Below, one piece after another: positions 27,072 through 36,151 of a DNA stretch of 64,000 nt. Within the stretch, counting starts at the first letter, position 1. Every line of letters starts with the position of its first letter. Origin of the DNA: an uncultured Eubacterium sp. (lineage in GTDB: Bacteria; Bacillota; Clostridia; Peptostreptococcales; Anaerovoracaceae); assembly GCA_902495595.1 (NCBI GenBank), contig CABUXV010000007.1, positions 19,141-83,140 on the forward strand, read 5' to 3'. The notes under the pieces were generated by a model. That model did no database searches and was not told the origin of the DNA. It saw only the letters and a list, made by a program, of their open reading frames with translations. A program made the position numbers and the translations under genes.

Positions 27072-28142
27072 TTAAAAATTACTTATAAGCAATTCTTTAA
27101 TCTTACCCCTTGCTTCTCCGTTACAATTAATCATTCTTGCCGCTTCAACTCTCTTAATTTTATAGACAGAGTAAATATCGTCAAAGAAATCATCCTCTGT
27201 ATTTGAATTTTTGGGATCCGAATTACTCACCACAATTTTTGCACCTTTTTTGTTCAACTCATCAACAAACTTTGCCAGTTCTTTCTGACTATCATCGTTA
27301 AACAAATTCTGGGTATATGCTGTAAAACTTGCTGTATCTGTAAGTGGACGATACGGTGGATCAAAATAGGCAAATGTATGTTCATCAATAAAATCTTTTG
27401 AAAGTCTGTAATCTCCGCAAACAATATTAACCTTTTGCAATTTCTGAGATATTGCCCGAAGATTGTTTTCATCACAAATCATAGGATTTTTATAAGCTCC
27501 CATCGGAACATTAAACAATCCTTTTTTATTTACACGAAATAATCCATTAAAACAAGTCTTGTTAAGAAATATCATCAATGCAGCTTTTTCGATATTTATA
27601 GTTTCATCACCATTGATTTTTAAATCATTAAAACGCTCTCTCTTTGCCATATAGCAAACTTTACGTTGGTCTTCATTCATTGGTATAAACTCATCCTGCA
27701 TAACTTGCAGCATAGTAACAAGCTCATCGATATCGTCTCTAATAATGCGATAAGTATTAATAAGTTCTGCATTAATATCACTGATATAAACTTCTTCTAA
27801 CTCATATTTACTCAATATGTCAAAAAGAACGGCTCCACCACCGACAAACGGTTCCGCATATTTTGTGATAGTGCCGTTTTCAAAAGGGTAGTACTTTTCT
27901 ATTTCTCGAAGAAGTTGCCCTTTGCCTCCTGCCCATTTTAGAAACGGTCTTATAGTTTTTTCATCTTTTTTGTTGTATCTTATGCTTCTTGCATCCATTG
28001 GCTTTTCAGCTGTCGCAGGAATAATCCACATATTGCCTACCATAGTTGCATCATTAATTCTGTTCTCCGAACAAAGAACAGCAACTCGTCTTTGTGAAAT
28101 CCCCCACTTATCAGCAGCTTCTCTTGCGGACATATATTCCAT
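27072..28142 (-). CDS. DNA adenine methylase (Dam/DpnIIA family) with N-terminal HTH-like domain
   Basis: A 356-residue D12-class N6-adenine methylase. Motif I is FLKWAGGKGQLL (about residue 67) and motif IV is DPPYRPL (about residue 261); this order is that of Dam and DpnM, which methylate adenine in GATC. The first 50 residues (MSAREAADKWGISQRRV and GNMWIIPATAEKP) look like a small DNA-binding helix-turn-helix joined to the methylase, which is not present in classic DpnM. The ATG follows GGAGGTATCGCT. It protects against the DpnII-like nuclease. Confidence 0.9.
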   Translation of the reverse strand: MEYMSAREAADKWGISQRRVAVLCSENRINDATMVGNMWIIPATAEKPMDARSIRYNKKDEKTIRPFLKWAGGKGQLLREIEKYYPFENGTITKYAEPFVGGGAVLFDILSKYELEEVYISDINAELINTYRIIRDDIDELVTMLQVMQDEFIPMNEDQRKVCYMAKRERFNDLKINGDETINIEKAALMIFLNKTCFNGLFRVNKKGLFNVPMGAYKNPMICDENNLRAISQKLQKVNIVCGDYRLSKDFIDEHTFAYFDPPYRPLTDTASFTAYTQNLFNDDSQKELAKFVDELNKKGAKIVVSNSDPKNSNTEDDFFDDIYSVYKIKRVEAARMINCNGEARGKIKELLISNF

Positions 28143-28169
28143 AGCGATACCTCCATTTTTAATAGTTTT

Positions 28170-28198
28170 ATTATATTCTAAATCTCGAATAATAGCAA
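28170..28198 (-). promoter_or_regulatory. Promoter of the DpnII-type operon
   Basis: On the minus strand TTGCTA (28193-28198) lies 17 bases from TATAAT (28170-28175). It sits 30 bases before the methylase start codon and would express the methylase before the nucleases, as expected for a restriction-modification operon. Confidence 0.65.
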
Positions 28199-28311
28199 TT
28201 TTGTTTCAAATAATTTTAATTATATGGCAATAAGATATAAATCTCTGACACCATATATTTCAACTTATACCATAAATCAGTTATGCGCTCACCGCTTCCG
28301 TACTGCTTTTT

Positions 28312-28473
28312 TTAAATGTCACAATTTTCTTTCACTAATTTTGACCAAAACTGCCGCTCTGTTGTTTCACAAATTGCATACAGATTCTCCTGTTTCGCTG
28401 TACTCGTAATATAACCGATGCGACCTTTTGCATTATGCAGCTTGGTCATTTGGATAAAAATGTTCTGTTCCAT
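28312..28473 (-). pseudogene. Truncated MobA/MobL-type relaxase remnant
   Basis: The 53 residues begin MEQNIFIQMTKLHNAKGRIG and continue with QENLYAICETTERQFWSKL, matching the first 50 residues of MobA/MobL (MobQ-group) relaxases, which normally read on for several hundred residues. Here a stop follows after KENCDI. A ribosome binding site (AAGGAAGTGGTG) remains in front. This is a relic of a mobilisable element between the two restriction systems. The rest of the 544-base gap (28143-28686) shows no intact gene; its right end carries the XRE promoter. Confidence 0.75.
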
Positions 28474-28622
28474 CTGGCACCACTTCCTTTATTTTTATCG
28501 GCTATGTACCTCCTCGCTATTAAAGCAATGTTAGACAGTTTGGAGTGGCAAAGCAAAAAGCATTGGAAATAGGACTATCTCAAAAAATACTAACGCAAAC
28601 ACAAGTATTAAATTATCGCAGA

Positions 28623-28650
28623 TGACTTTTACACTGATTTATGCTATAAT
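28623..28650 (+). promoter_or_regulatory. Promoter of the XRE/type IIG operon
   Basis: TGACTT (28623-28628), 16 bases, then TATAAT (28645-28650) with an extended TG one base before it. It is 37 bases before the XRE start codon. Confidence 0.55.
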
Positions 28651-28686
28651 TTAAAACAATATTTAATAAGACAAGGAGACAATAAA

Positions 28687-28899
28687 ATGGCTATTAGTTA
28701 TAAACCTTTATGGCATTTGTTAGTTGAAAAAGAAATGAATAAAGAAGACTTGAAAAAGACTGCAAATATAACAAGTAACATAGTATCAAGAATGAGTAAA
28801 AATGCTTATGTAAACCTTGACTCAATAGAAAAAATCTGTTTATCGATGGATTGCAAAATTGAAGATGTGGTTGAGATAGTAGCTGATGAACAGAAATAG
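28687..28899 (+). CDS. Small XRE-family helix-turn-helix regulator
   Basis: A 70-residue Cro/CI-type protein covering little more than the helix-turn-helix: NKEDLKKTANITSNIVSRMSK is the core, followed by LDSIEKICLSMDCKIEDVVE. It has AAGGAGACAATAAA as its binding site. It is the first gene of the operon with a fused nuclease-methylase and its specificity subunit, which is the usual position of control (C) proteins that delay nuclease expression. That role is inferred. Confidence 0.82.
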   Translation: MAISYKPLWHLLVEKEMNKEDLKKTANITSNIVSRMSKNAYVNLDSIEKICLSMDCKIEDVVEIVADEQK

Positions 28900-28928
28900 A
28901 AAAAATTATTGAAATAGGAGTAAATGAA

Positions 28929-31037
28929 ATGAAAAATTTTTCTCAACTAAAGGCTGAATATGATAGCAAGTATAAATGTGCTACGGAAATAAAAGCAATT
29001 GTACCTGTACATTTAACTTTTGATAAAAAATGTGGAATAGTGAAAAAAAGTGGAGTACAAAATGAAGAATATTATAAATGGCAGATGATATATTCACTTG
29101 TATATAGTGGTTTAGTACCTAAAGAATATATGGGAACAGAAATACATTTTCCAAAAGGAAATAAAAATTCTGCTCCAATAAAAATAGATATTTGTGTATT
29201 TGATGATACAGATTGGTTTAAAAAATATAAAGATTATCACGAAAACAAAAATCTTGATTCTTTACAATGGTTGAGAGAGCATTTGATAATGCCAATTGAA
29301 ATTAAAAAAGAAGATGGCAAAGATGTTATTACCGTTTGGGATAAGCAGTTAAAAGCATATATGAAAGAGAGTGAAAGGGATTTCTGTGTTGGAGCATTAT
29401 ATGACACAGGAAGATTATATCTTTTTAAAAAGAAAAATTCTAACTATATAAGGCTTAATGATAAGTACAACGAAAAGGGAGATAGTTCTAAAAGCAAAGA
29501 ATTAAGCTTACAACTTCCTGATACTTATAAAGATATTCCAAGTCTAGAAAATTTAATGAATTGGAATGGGCTTAAAAAGATTGATAGAAGTAATCGTAAT
29601 ATTAAAGATTTAGATATTATTTCTGGAGTGCATTCACAACAAGTAAATATTGCTATGTCAAATATTTTAAGAACAATGGATAAACACGGAATGGTTAATC
29701 AAAAGGGATATGATATTCTTTTGCAAATTTTAGCGTTGAAAATTTATGATGAGAAACGAAATGAAAAATATAAAGATAAATTAAAGTTTTATATTGAAGA
29801 TGAGTTTTTTTCAAGTTTATCAGATAGTAGTTTACAGAAATTTTTAAATAGGATTGGAGACCTAAGAGATTCTGCTAAAAAAGATTATTATCGCATTTTA
29901 GATACATGGTATTTTAACAAAAAAGATGCTAATCATGTAAAAATATTAATAGAAATTGTAAAGCAATTTCAAGATTATTCTTTTGTTTTATCAACAAAAA
30001 CAGATTTATATCAACTGGTATTTTATACATTTGCATCGCAGTTTTCAAAAAATGAAAAAGCACAATTTGTAACCCCTTTACCTTTAATAGAATTCTTAGT
30101 AAATATAGTAAATCCAAGAAATCAAGAAACAGTTATAGATCCAACTGTTGGAATAGCAGATTTTCTTTCTGTATCATATGTAAATTCAAATAGTAAATTA
30201 GATGACAATAATATTTTTGGGTTTGACAATGATGCAGATATGGTTAAACTTGCTACTTTAAATATGCTTTTGAATGGTGATGGAAACGCAAAAATTTTGT
30301 CAAAGCCGGATTTAGGTTCGATTCTATATAAATTCAATTCAAAAGGGGAGTTACTAGAATTAGATGTTAATTCTAACAAAAATGGAGATTGGGATAATAG
30401 ATATGATGATCAAGAGCTTTACAAATATGATGTTGTCTTAACAAATCCACCTTTTGGAGATGATCGAGCTTTTGCCCCAGTAGATAATTATGAAGAAGAA
30501 GTAATGAAATGCTATGAATTATGGAATCTATATAATTCTAAAAAAATAGATTTAGGCATTTTATTTTTAGAAAATGCATGTAGAATTTTAAAAGAAAATG
30601 GAAGAATGGGGATTGTTTTATCAAATTCTATTGCATCTATTGATAGGCATGAGAAAGCAAGAGAATGGTTGATGGATAATATGAGGATAGTAGCGTTATT
30701 TGACTTACCAGCAAATGTTTTTGCAGAAACAGGTGTAAATACAACTCTTATAGTTGCTTACAAACCATCAAAAGATAGATTGAAAGAATTACAGGAAAAA
30801 AATTATGATGTGTTTTTTAAGGATATAGAGAATGTAGGATATGAAGTAAAGACAAGGAAAAGAGTTAAGGTATTTGAACCTCTTTATAAAATAAATTATA
30901 CCAATTTTGAAGTTGAAATTGATGATTATGGGAAACCATTGTTAGATGAAGATTTCTCATCTACAATTGAAGAATTTAGAAATTGGTGTTATGGTCAAGA
31001 AAATGAGCTTATCGACTTATTTGTAAAGGAGAAATAG
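28929..31037 (+). CDS. Type IIG (BcgI-like) fused nuclease/N6-adenine methylase
   Basis: A 702-residue protein with three parts. Residues 1-200 are a type I HsdR-N-like nuclease: D87 in KIDICVFDD and E124-x-K126 in MPIEIKKEDG make a PD-(D/E)xK site. Helical linker follows to about 370. The C-terminal half is an N-6 adenine methylase with VIDPTVGIADFL (motif I, about 400) and LTNPPFGDD (motif IV, about 506). This joined nuclease and methylase, followed by a separate specificity subunit, is the BcgI arrangement. The start is preceded by AGGAGTAAATGAA. The DNA is much more AT-rich than the core genes, suggesting acquisition. Confidence 0.85.
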   Translation: MKNFSQLKAEYDSKYKCATEIKAIVPVHLTFDKKCGIVKKSGVQNEEYYKWQMIYSLVYSGLVPKEYMGTEIHFPKGNKNSAPIKIDICVFDDTDWFKKYKDYHENKNLDSLQWLREHLIMPIEIKKEDGKDVITVWDKQLKAYMKESERDFCVGALYDTGRLYLFKKKNSNYIRLNDKYNEKGDSSKSKELSLQLPDTYKDIPSLENLMNWNGLKKIDRSNRNIKDLDIISGVHSQQVNIAMSNILRTMDKHGMVNQKGYDILLQILALKIYDEKRNEKYKDKLKFYIEDEFFSSLSDSSLQKFLNRIGDLRDSAKKDYYRILDTWYFNKKDANHVKILIEIVKQFQDYSFVLSTKTDLYQLVFYTFASQFSKNEKAQFVTPLPLIEFLVNIVNPRNQETVIDPTVGIADFLSVSYVNSNSKLDDNNIFGFDNDADMVKLATLNMLLNGDGNAKILSKPDLGSILYKFNSKGELLELDVNSNKNGDWDNRYDDQELYKYDVVLTNPPFGDDRAFAPVDNYEEEVMKCYELWNLYNSKKIDLGILFLENACRILKENGRMGIVLSNSIASIDRHEKAREWLMDNMRIVALFDLPANVFAETGVNTTLIVAYKPSKDRLKELQEKNYDVFFKDIENVGYEVKTRKRVKVFEPLYKINYTNFEVEIDDYGKPLLDEDFSSTIEEFRNWCYGQENELIDLFVKEK

Positions 31038-31041
31038 ATAT

Positions 31042-32514
31042 ATGAAATATATAAGAACTCCTAAAAGTATAAAGTTTAATGAAATAAAAAAATCGAATAA
31101 TAGCTTATCTTCATCTCAGTATAAAAAATTGGTGATAGATATAGAAAAATGTGAAAAATTAGAATGGTTTTTAAGTACTAAATTGTCAAATAAACATAAA
31201 GGAAATGAAATAGGTTCAAGTAATTACTATAAACAATCTTCTCACTATTTCGTAAGAACCAGTTGCTTAAATGAGTATAATTTTATTCCAGAATTTACTT
31301 CAGAATCAGAAATACCAATGAATCCTACAGTATTTTCAGGAAATGGGCTAAAAAAAGGGGATATAATACTTTCTAAAGACAGTAATATTGGTGAATGTGC
31401 TATGATAAATAAAGATTATCCCAACCATATGCTTTCAGGAGCTATGTATAATTTACCAATTAAAGAAATATATAGTTTTTATGTATTAGCATTATTAAAA
31501 CATACCTGTTTTAAAGAACAATTAGATACATTAGTTCCCAAAGGTGCAACAATTAGGCATGCGAAAAAATTATTTTTAGAATGTTACATTCCCATTCCTA
31601 ATGATAAAGAATTATACGAAATATCTACATTATGTGAACAAATATTTAAAAAAGAGTCTTTAATAAGAGATAGATTTTCAGAAACAATAAGAATAATAGA
31701 ACATGAACTTATAAATAATCAAAATGATGTAGAATATGAATTTACATATCCCAAATACAGACATCTATTAGAAATTAAAAGACTTGATACAGGTTTGTAT
31801 AATGAGAGTTATAAAAAAATAGAGAGTTTGATTAAAAATTATAAATATGGATATTCTGATATAAAAAAATTAGAATTAGATTTACAACGAGGTCAGAATT
31901 TGCAAGTATCTCAAATAGGAAAAAGTATATATTCAGATGAATATTATGAAAATTTCTATACCTTAATTTTACCCAAATATCTATCAAAATATGGAACAGT
32001 GAATGTTATCTCATATTTAGGGAATGAAAAAAAACTACAAATTTTAGAAAAAGGAGATATAATTTTCGGAGCAGAAGGATTTGAAAAGGGAAGATCATTT
32101 GTAGTGGTTTCAGAAATGTCAAAAACAATTACTAATATTCATGGTATTACAATAAAACAAAAAGAACACAATTTAGAAAAAGGCATTTTTATAAAACAAA
32201 TGCTTGATTTTTATCGTAATCGTGGAATTATCGATATGATGGCTGTTGGTGGAAATGGAGGAAGTTTTGCACAAAAGTATTGGGATATAATAAAATTTCC
32301 TAATTTCCCTAAGAATATAATTCAAGAAATGACTAAACTGTATCATAATTCTGCAATACCTGAATATGTTCTAAACAATGGTATTGATAAAGATTTTGTA
32401 GCGTATGACAATAATTACAATGAGATTGCTGGTATTTATGATTTAGATTGCTCTATTAAACATTTGAAACATATTCTTAATGATAAAATAGATAATATGT
32501 TAAATAAAGAATAA
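31042..32514 (+). CDS. Type I/IIG restriction specificity subunit (HsdS-like)
   Basis: A 490-residue protein starting four bases after the previous stop, with AAGGAGAAATAG inside the end of that gene. Two target recognition domains are separated by helices: KKGDIILSKDSNIGECAMI with PKGATIRHAKKLFLECYIP in the first, and EKGDIIFGAEGFEKGRSFV with GGNGGSFAQKYWDI in the second. These match HsdS subunits that read a split target. It would guide the fused nuclease-methylase. The recognised sequence is not predictable by eye. Confidence 0.85.
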   Translation: MKYIRTPKSIKFNEIKKSNNSLSSSQYKKLVIDIEKCEKLEWFLSTKLSNKHKGNEIGSSNYYKQSSHYFVRTSCLNEYNFIPEFTSESEIPMNPTVFSGNGLKKGDIILSKDSNIGECAMINKDYPNHMLSGAMYNLPIKEIYSFYVLALLKHTCFKEQLDTLVPKGATIRHAKKLFLECYIPIPNDKELYEISTLCEQIFKKESLIRDRFSETIRIIEHELINNQNDVEYEFTYPKYRHLLEIKRLDTGLYNESYKKIESLIKNYKYGYSDIKKLELDLQRGQNLQVSQIGKSIYSDEYYENFYTLILPKYLSKYGTVNVISYLGNEKKLQILEKGDIIFGAEGFEKGRSFVVVSEMSKTITNIHGITIKQKEHNLEKGIFIKQMLDFYRNRGIIDMMAVGGNGGSFAQKYWDIIKFPNFPKNIIQEMTKLYHNSAIPEYVLNNGIDKDFVAYDNNYNEIAGIYDLDCSIKHLKHILNDKIDNMLNKE

Positions 32515-32538
32515 AAAATATTAGGTTAAGTAATGAAG

Positions 32539-32563
32539 ACGACTAATAAAGAAACTTAGTCGT
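32539..32563 (+). terminator. Terminator of the type IIG operon
   Basis: ACGACTAA pairs with TTAGTCGT (8 bp, 9-base loop), followed by TTTTATTTG on the plus strand, 24 bases after the specificity subunit stop. Confidence 0.82.
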
Positions 32564-32599
32564 TTTTATTTGTACAAAATTTAAAAGGAGAAAAATACA

Positions 32600-32986
32600 A
32601 TGAAAGAATTAGATAATGTAATAAGACAATTAGAAAAAAAACTAAGAAAAAAGAACAGGCAGAAAATAAAATCAAGCAATTAGGACAAAAGAAATCTCAG
32701 CTTAAAAGAAAAGCAGATACAAAAAGAAAAGGAGAAAAAAAGGAGGGGAAATCTTTGAAAAGTTTGAAAGACAAATAACAGTTGCATAAAAAAATACAAA
32801 TAATAATTTAATCTATGCTTTTTTAGATTATGTATTTTCAGATAACATGTACAGATAAAAATTAGATGAACTAACTGAAAAGTATTTAAACGAAAGGAAA
32901 TATCTTTAGAAAAAACTTCAAATACTGAAAATGAATACAATGGAACAGATGATGAAAAAAGTGAAAAAGACTTGGAAGAAATTTAA
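32600..32986 (+). pseudogene. Degenerate coiled-coil protein of a mobile element
   Basis: An ATG with AAAAGGAGAAAAATACA upstream opens MKELDNVIRQLEKKLRKK and stops after 27 codons. The next frame carries on as Lys/Gln-rich coiled coil (QAENKIKQLGQKKSQLKRK) and later frames give GEIFEKFERQIT, NNLIYAFLDYVFSDNMYR and KLDELTEKYLNERKYL, each cut by frameshifts or stops. The pattern looks like the small Lys-rich proteins (DUF3847-like) found beside relaxases in conjugative elements. The family assignment is tentative, the decay is plain. No other gene is visible in 32515-33069. Confidence 0.6.
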
Positions 32987-33017
32987 TATGAGATATAGCC
33001 AATAGTGAAAAAGCAAA

Positions 33018-33049
33018 CCCGAGAACATTAATTTTTCAACATTCTCGGG
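33018..33049 (-). terminator. Terminator downstream of the lone GMP synthase PPase gene
   Basis: CCCGAGAA pairs with TTCTCGGG across a 16-base loop. On the minus strand it continues with TTTGCTTTTTC, 20 bases after the stop codon. Confidence 0.75.
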
Positions 33050-33069
33050 GTCTTTTAATAGTCTAGTTA

Positions 33070-34050
33070 CTATTCCCACTCTATCGTTCCAACTGGCTTT
33101 GGCGTCAGGTCGTAGAGAACTCGGTTTACTCCTTCCACTTCGTGGGTTATTCTCTCTGTAATATGTTCGAGCAGTTCAAATGGTACGTTTTCAACTGTTG
33201 CTGTCATGGCGTCTACCGTATTTACGGCTCTGATGATAACAGGATATGCGAATGTACGCTTGCCGCCTTTTACGCCTACGGATTTAAAATCCGGTACTGC
33301 TGTAAAGTACTGCCAAACTTTTCCTTCAAGGCCGTTCTTTGCAAACTCTTCGCGAAGTATGGCGTCTGACTCTCTTACAGCTTCCAGCCTGTCTCTTGTA
33401 ATAGCTCCGAGACATCTTACTCCTAATCCCGGACCTGGGAAAGGCTGACGGAATACCATGTTGTCGGGCAAGCCCAAAGCTTTTCCCACTATACGAACTT
33501 CGTCCTTATAGAGCAGTCTTACAGGCTCAACAAGTTCAAACTGTAAATCTTCGGGAAGACCACCTACATTATGGTGTGCCTTTACACCGTCGCTTTCGAG
33601 AATGTCAGGATAAATTGTACCTTGCGCCAAAAATTCTATTCCTGATTGTTTACGCGCTTCTTCTTCAAATACACGAATGAATTCGGCGCCTATTATCTTG
33701 CGCTTCTGTTCAGGGTCTTCAACATCTGCAAGTTTGTCTAAAAATCTGTCGACAGCATCTACATAAACGAGATTTGCATTCATCTGATTTCTGAACACTT
33801 CAACAACCTGTTCCGGTTCTCCTTTACGCAGAAGTCCATGATTTACATGTACGCATACCAGCTGTGTGCCTATGGCTTTAATCAGCAAAGCTGCGACTAC
33901 TGATGAATCTACACCGCCGGACAATGCCAGCAGCACTTTTTTATCTCCCACCTGAGTCTTTATCTCTCTTATCTGCTCATCTATAAAAGATTCTGCAAGC
34001 TCTGCGGTTGTAATACGCTCCATCGATTCAGGACGTTTATTGTTATCCAT
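33070..34050 (-). CDS. Stand-alone ATP-pyrophosphatase/C-terminal domain of GMP synthase
   Basis: A 326-residue protein equal to the C-terminal two thirds of GuaA. The PP-loop [17 protein letters not shown] near residue 45 is intact, as are [13 protein letters not shown] and the C-terminal dimerisation end KPVGTIEWE. The glutamine amidotransferase domain is missing, so it must take ammonia from solution or from another protein. A complete guaA lies 2 kb away. Archaea split GMP synthase this way, and some clostridia carry similar lone domains. The start follows TGGAGGAATAGAT. Its distinct role here is unknown. Confidence 0.9.
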   Translation of the reverse strand: MDNNKRPESMERITTAELAESFIDEQIREIKTQVGDKKVLLALSGGVDSSVVAALLIKAIGTQLVCVHVNHGLLRKGEPEQVVEVFRNQMNANLVYVDAVDRFLDKLADVEDPEQKRKIIGAEFIRVFEEEARKQSGIEFLAQGTIYPDILESDGVKAHHNVGGLPEDLQFELVEPVRLLYKDEVRIVGKALGLPDNMVFRQPFPGPGLGVRCLGAITRDRLEAVRESDAILREEFAKNGLEGKVWQYFTAVPDFKSVGVKGGKRTFAYPVIIRAVNTVDAMTATVENVPFELLEHITERITHEVEGVNRVLYDLTPKPVGTIEWE

Positions 34051-34199
34051 ATCTATTCCTCCATACTATTAAAATTTTAACTGTTTCATTATTTAATGCA
34101 CTTAATAAAAAATCATTGTTTCACAAATTGTTGCCGCTTTTATTATACATAAAATTCTCTCAAAAACAATCCCCTGCCATTAATTTTTTAAACTCATAT

Positions 34200-34652
34200 T
34201 TACTTAATCATAACGTCATAGCACAAAAAATCATTATAGCCGACCTTAATGGTATTAAACTCAGCTGCTTTATAACCTCGTCTTTGATATATACTCTTTG
34301 CAGGCAGTGACGCGTCAACTACAACTTCCGTATATTTGTCTAAAATAACGCTTTCTGCATAGTCCAACATCTCTCTTCCATATCCATATCTCTGATATTC
34401 AGGCAAAACAAACAGCCTGCATATTTCATTGTCCTTTACCGTGACTGTACCTACTGCTTTTTGCTCTTTTTCAAAACATATAAAAACTCTTTCTCTGCTT
34501 ATGTCATCCGCAATACTTTTTTCATCGTGATAACGGAGAAAAAACTCAACAGCGCCTTTAGGATAGTAATGGGGATATGTTTCAGATATACTTCTCTCTG
34601 AAATTCTTTTCACCGTACCCAAATCCGATAAAACAGCCTTTTTTATACTCAT
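34200..34652 (-). CDS. GNAT family N-acetyltransferase
   Basis: A 150-residue GNAT protein. The acetyl-CoA site is LPEYQRYGYGREMLDYAESV (motif A, about residue 80), followed by DASLPAKSIYQRRGYKAAE. Family fit is good; the amine acetylated is not known. It is flanked by a second GNAT gene and a membrane protein, all on the minus strand, but gaps of about 100 bases argue against a tight operon. The start follows GGGGGATGAAAAG. Confidence 0.85.
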   Translation of the reverse strand: MSIKKAVLSDLGTVKRISERSISETYPHYYPKGAVEFFLRYHDEKSIADDISRERVFICFEKEQKAVGTVTVKDNEICRLFVLPEYQRYGYGREMLDYAESVILDKYTEVVVDASLPAKSIYQRRGYKAAEFNTIKVGYNDFLCYDVMIK

Positions 34653-34747
34653 CTTTTCATCCCCCGCAAATTTAATCCTATATAATATACTAAATCATTC
34701 TATCACATACCCAATCCTCTTACTATAAACTTCACGATTTCAGCAAA

Positions 34748-35185
34748 CTAATCACAAATTTTATTTCTTTTCCAAATCATAGTATATTCTATTTCTCCCG
34801 TATCCTCATCCTTGTCTTCTGAAATTACGGAAAAATTTTCTCTCAAATAAAAGGAAACGGCTCCCCGGTTATTACGGTATACATTTAATGAAAGCAAATT
34901 GTATCTTTGCTTCACATGATCAAGAAGGCGTTTTCCTGCGCCTGTGCAGCGATATTCTTTATCTACAAAAATACCCGCTATATAACCATCCATAACTCCA
35001 ATAAAGCCCTTTATTTTACCTCCGGTTTCATAAACAAATACTTCTGCCTGCAAAATCTGCTGCTGCACGAAATCAAAATTTGACTGCCAATAATCATCAT
35101 TAATAAAAAAATGAGCATCTTTATTGCTTTCTAACCAAATCTCCATTACCTGCTTTATATCTTCACTTTTAAATATTCTAATCAT
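34748..35185 (-). CDS. GNAT family N-acetyltransferase
   Basis: A 145-residue GNAT protein with acetyl-CoA motif VDKEYRCTGAGKRLLDHVKQ near residue 75 and LNVYRNNRGAVSFYLRENF. It resembles the YjcF/PhnO-like small acetyltransferases. ATG 35185 is used; an in-frame TTG two codons upstream (35191) has a better-spaced AAAGGG and could be the true start. Substrate is unknown. Confidence 0.82.
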   Translation of the reverse strand: MIRIFKSEDIKQVMEIWLESNKDAHFFINDDYWQSNFDFVQQQILQAEVFVYETGGKIKGFIGVMDGYIAGIFVDKEYRCTGAGKRLLDHVKQRYNLLSLNVYRNNRGAVSFYLRENFSVISEDKDEDTGEIEYTMIWKRNKICD

Positions 35186-35226
35186 ATTCAATATTATTCC
35201 CTTTCATAAAAACAGCAAGCTATGCA

Positions 35227-35979
35227 TTACAGCATCATAATTCTTATTATGCCTAGCATCATAAGATGGGCAGGATAAAACCAATAGAAAAACCATTTTG
35301 AGAATCGTCTACCTTTTTCCATTCTTTTCCCGTTATAAAAATAAATAATCGTAATTCCCGCCAAAGCAATTCCTATCATACTTATAAAAGCGTAAAGTAT
35401 GCTTATGCCTACAGGAAAGTTTACTGTCTTCTCCGCAAAATTAAGAATGCCAAACAACATCATAGAAACAGCAAATGCAATCTTTGTCTTATCTTCTGAA
35501 CCTTTCGCCCACACAAATAAAATCGTAAATATCGGCGCCAATAACGACCAGTCGGAAATCAGAGAAAGCAGCGTTAAAGCCAATATAACAACCCTCCTTA
35601 ACACTTTATCCGAAAGCCTTTCATATGCAAGAAGAATACAAAAACATATAAACAATGTAAAAATCATATTAAAACCGCAAAATTCCAGTATCCCATCATA
35701 TGAAAAAGCAAGACAATAGGGGATTTGCGAAATCATCGCAAACAGCATAAGCCTATATAAATACCTTTTCTTTGAACGGGTATGGTAAAACCCCTCTGCA
35801 AGAAAGTAACACATGGTAATAGCAGTAAAATATCCTATATCTAAAAAGACTTCTGATATAAAAGTTCCACTTTTCATAAAAAGAATTGAAATATGGTTTA
35901 AAAACATTGCCGCCATCGCTATATATTTAATTATATCTCTGTTCAAAAATCCGTATTTTATTTCAATCTTTGCCTCCAC
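35227..35979 (-). CDS. TraX family membrane protein
   Basis: A 250-residue protein with about eight hydrophobic helices. The start LNRDIIKYIAMAAMFLNHIS and the later YCLAFSYDGILEFCGFNMIF and WFFYWFYPAHLMMLG match the TraX/acyltransferase-like family, named for an F-plasmid pilin acetylase but common in Clostridia chromosomes, where its role is unclear. It begins with GTG, chosen because CGGAG lies 9 bases upstream. No conjugation genes are near. Confidence 0.83.
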   Translation of the reverse strand: MEAKIEIKYGFLNRDIIKYIAMAAMFLNHISILFMKSGTFISEVFLDIGYFTAITMCYFLAEGFYHTRSKKRYLYRLMLFAMISQIPYCLAFSYDGILEFCGFNMIFTLFICFCILLAYERLSDKVLRRVVILALTLLSLISDWSLLAPIFTILFVWAKGSEDKTKIAFAVSMMLFGILNFAEKTVNFPVGISILYAFISMIGIALAGITIIYFYNGKRMEKGRRFSKWFFYWFYPAHLMMLGIIRIMML

Positions 35980-35991
35980 TATTGTTATCTC

Positions 35992-36058
35992 CGCGCTTTA
36001 TGCCTTAACATTTTCTTAACCGCGCTTTATACCTTAACATTTTCTTGACTGCGCTTCA
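35992..36058. repeat. Short tandem repeat, 29-bp unit
   Basis: Two 29-bp copies (35992-36020 and 36021-36049), each beginning CGCGCTTTAT and containing CCTTAACATTTTCTT, differ at a few bases; a partial third copy begins at 36050. The first overlaps the upstream region of the TraX-like gene. Function is unknown. Confidence 0.85.
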
Positions 36059-36151
36059 TTAAAGCTTCCTACCATATTCTTTGGCTATGGTTTACTCCTC
36101 CGATTCCTTCAGCAGTAAACTTTGTCGCCTCTTAAAGCACAACAAAAAATC

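Noticed and set aside
35992..36058. CRISPR array
   Set aside because: The repeats are adjacent with no spacers, and there are no cas genes.
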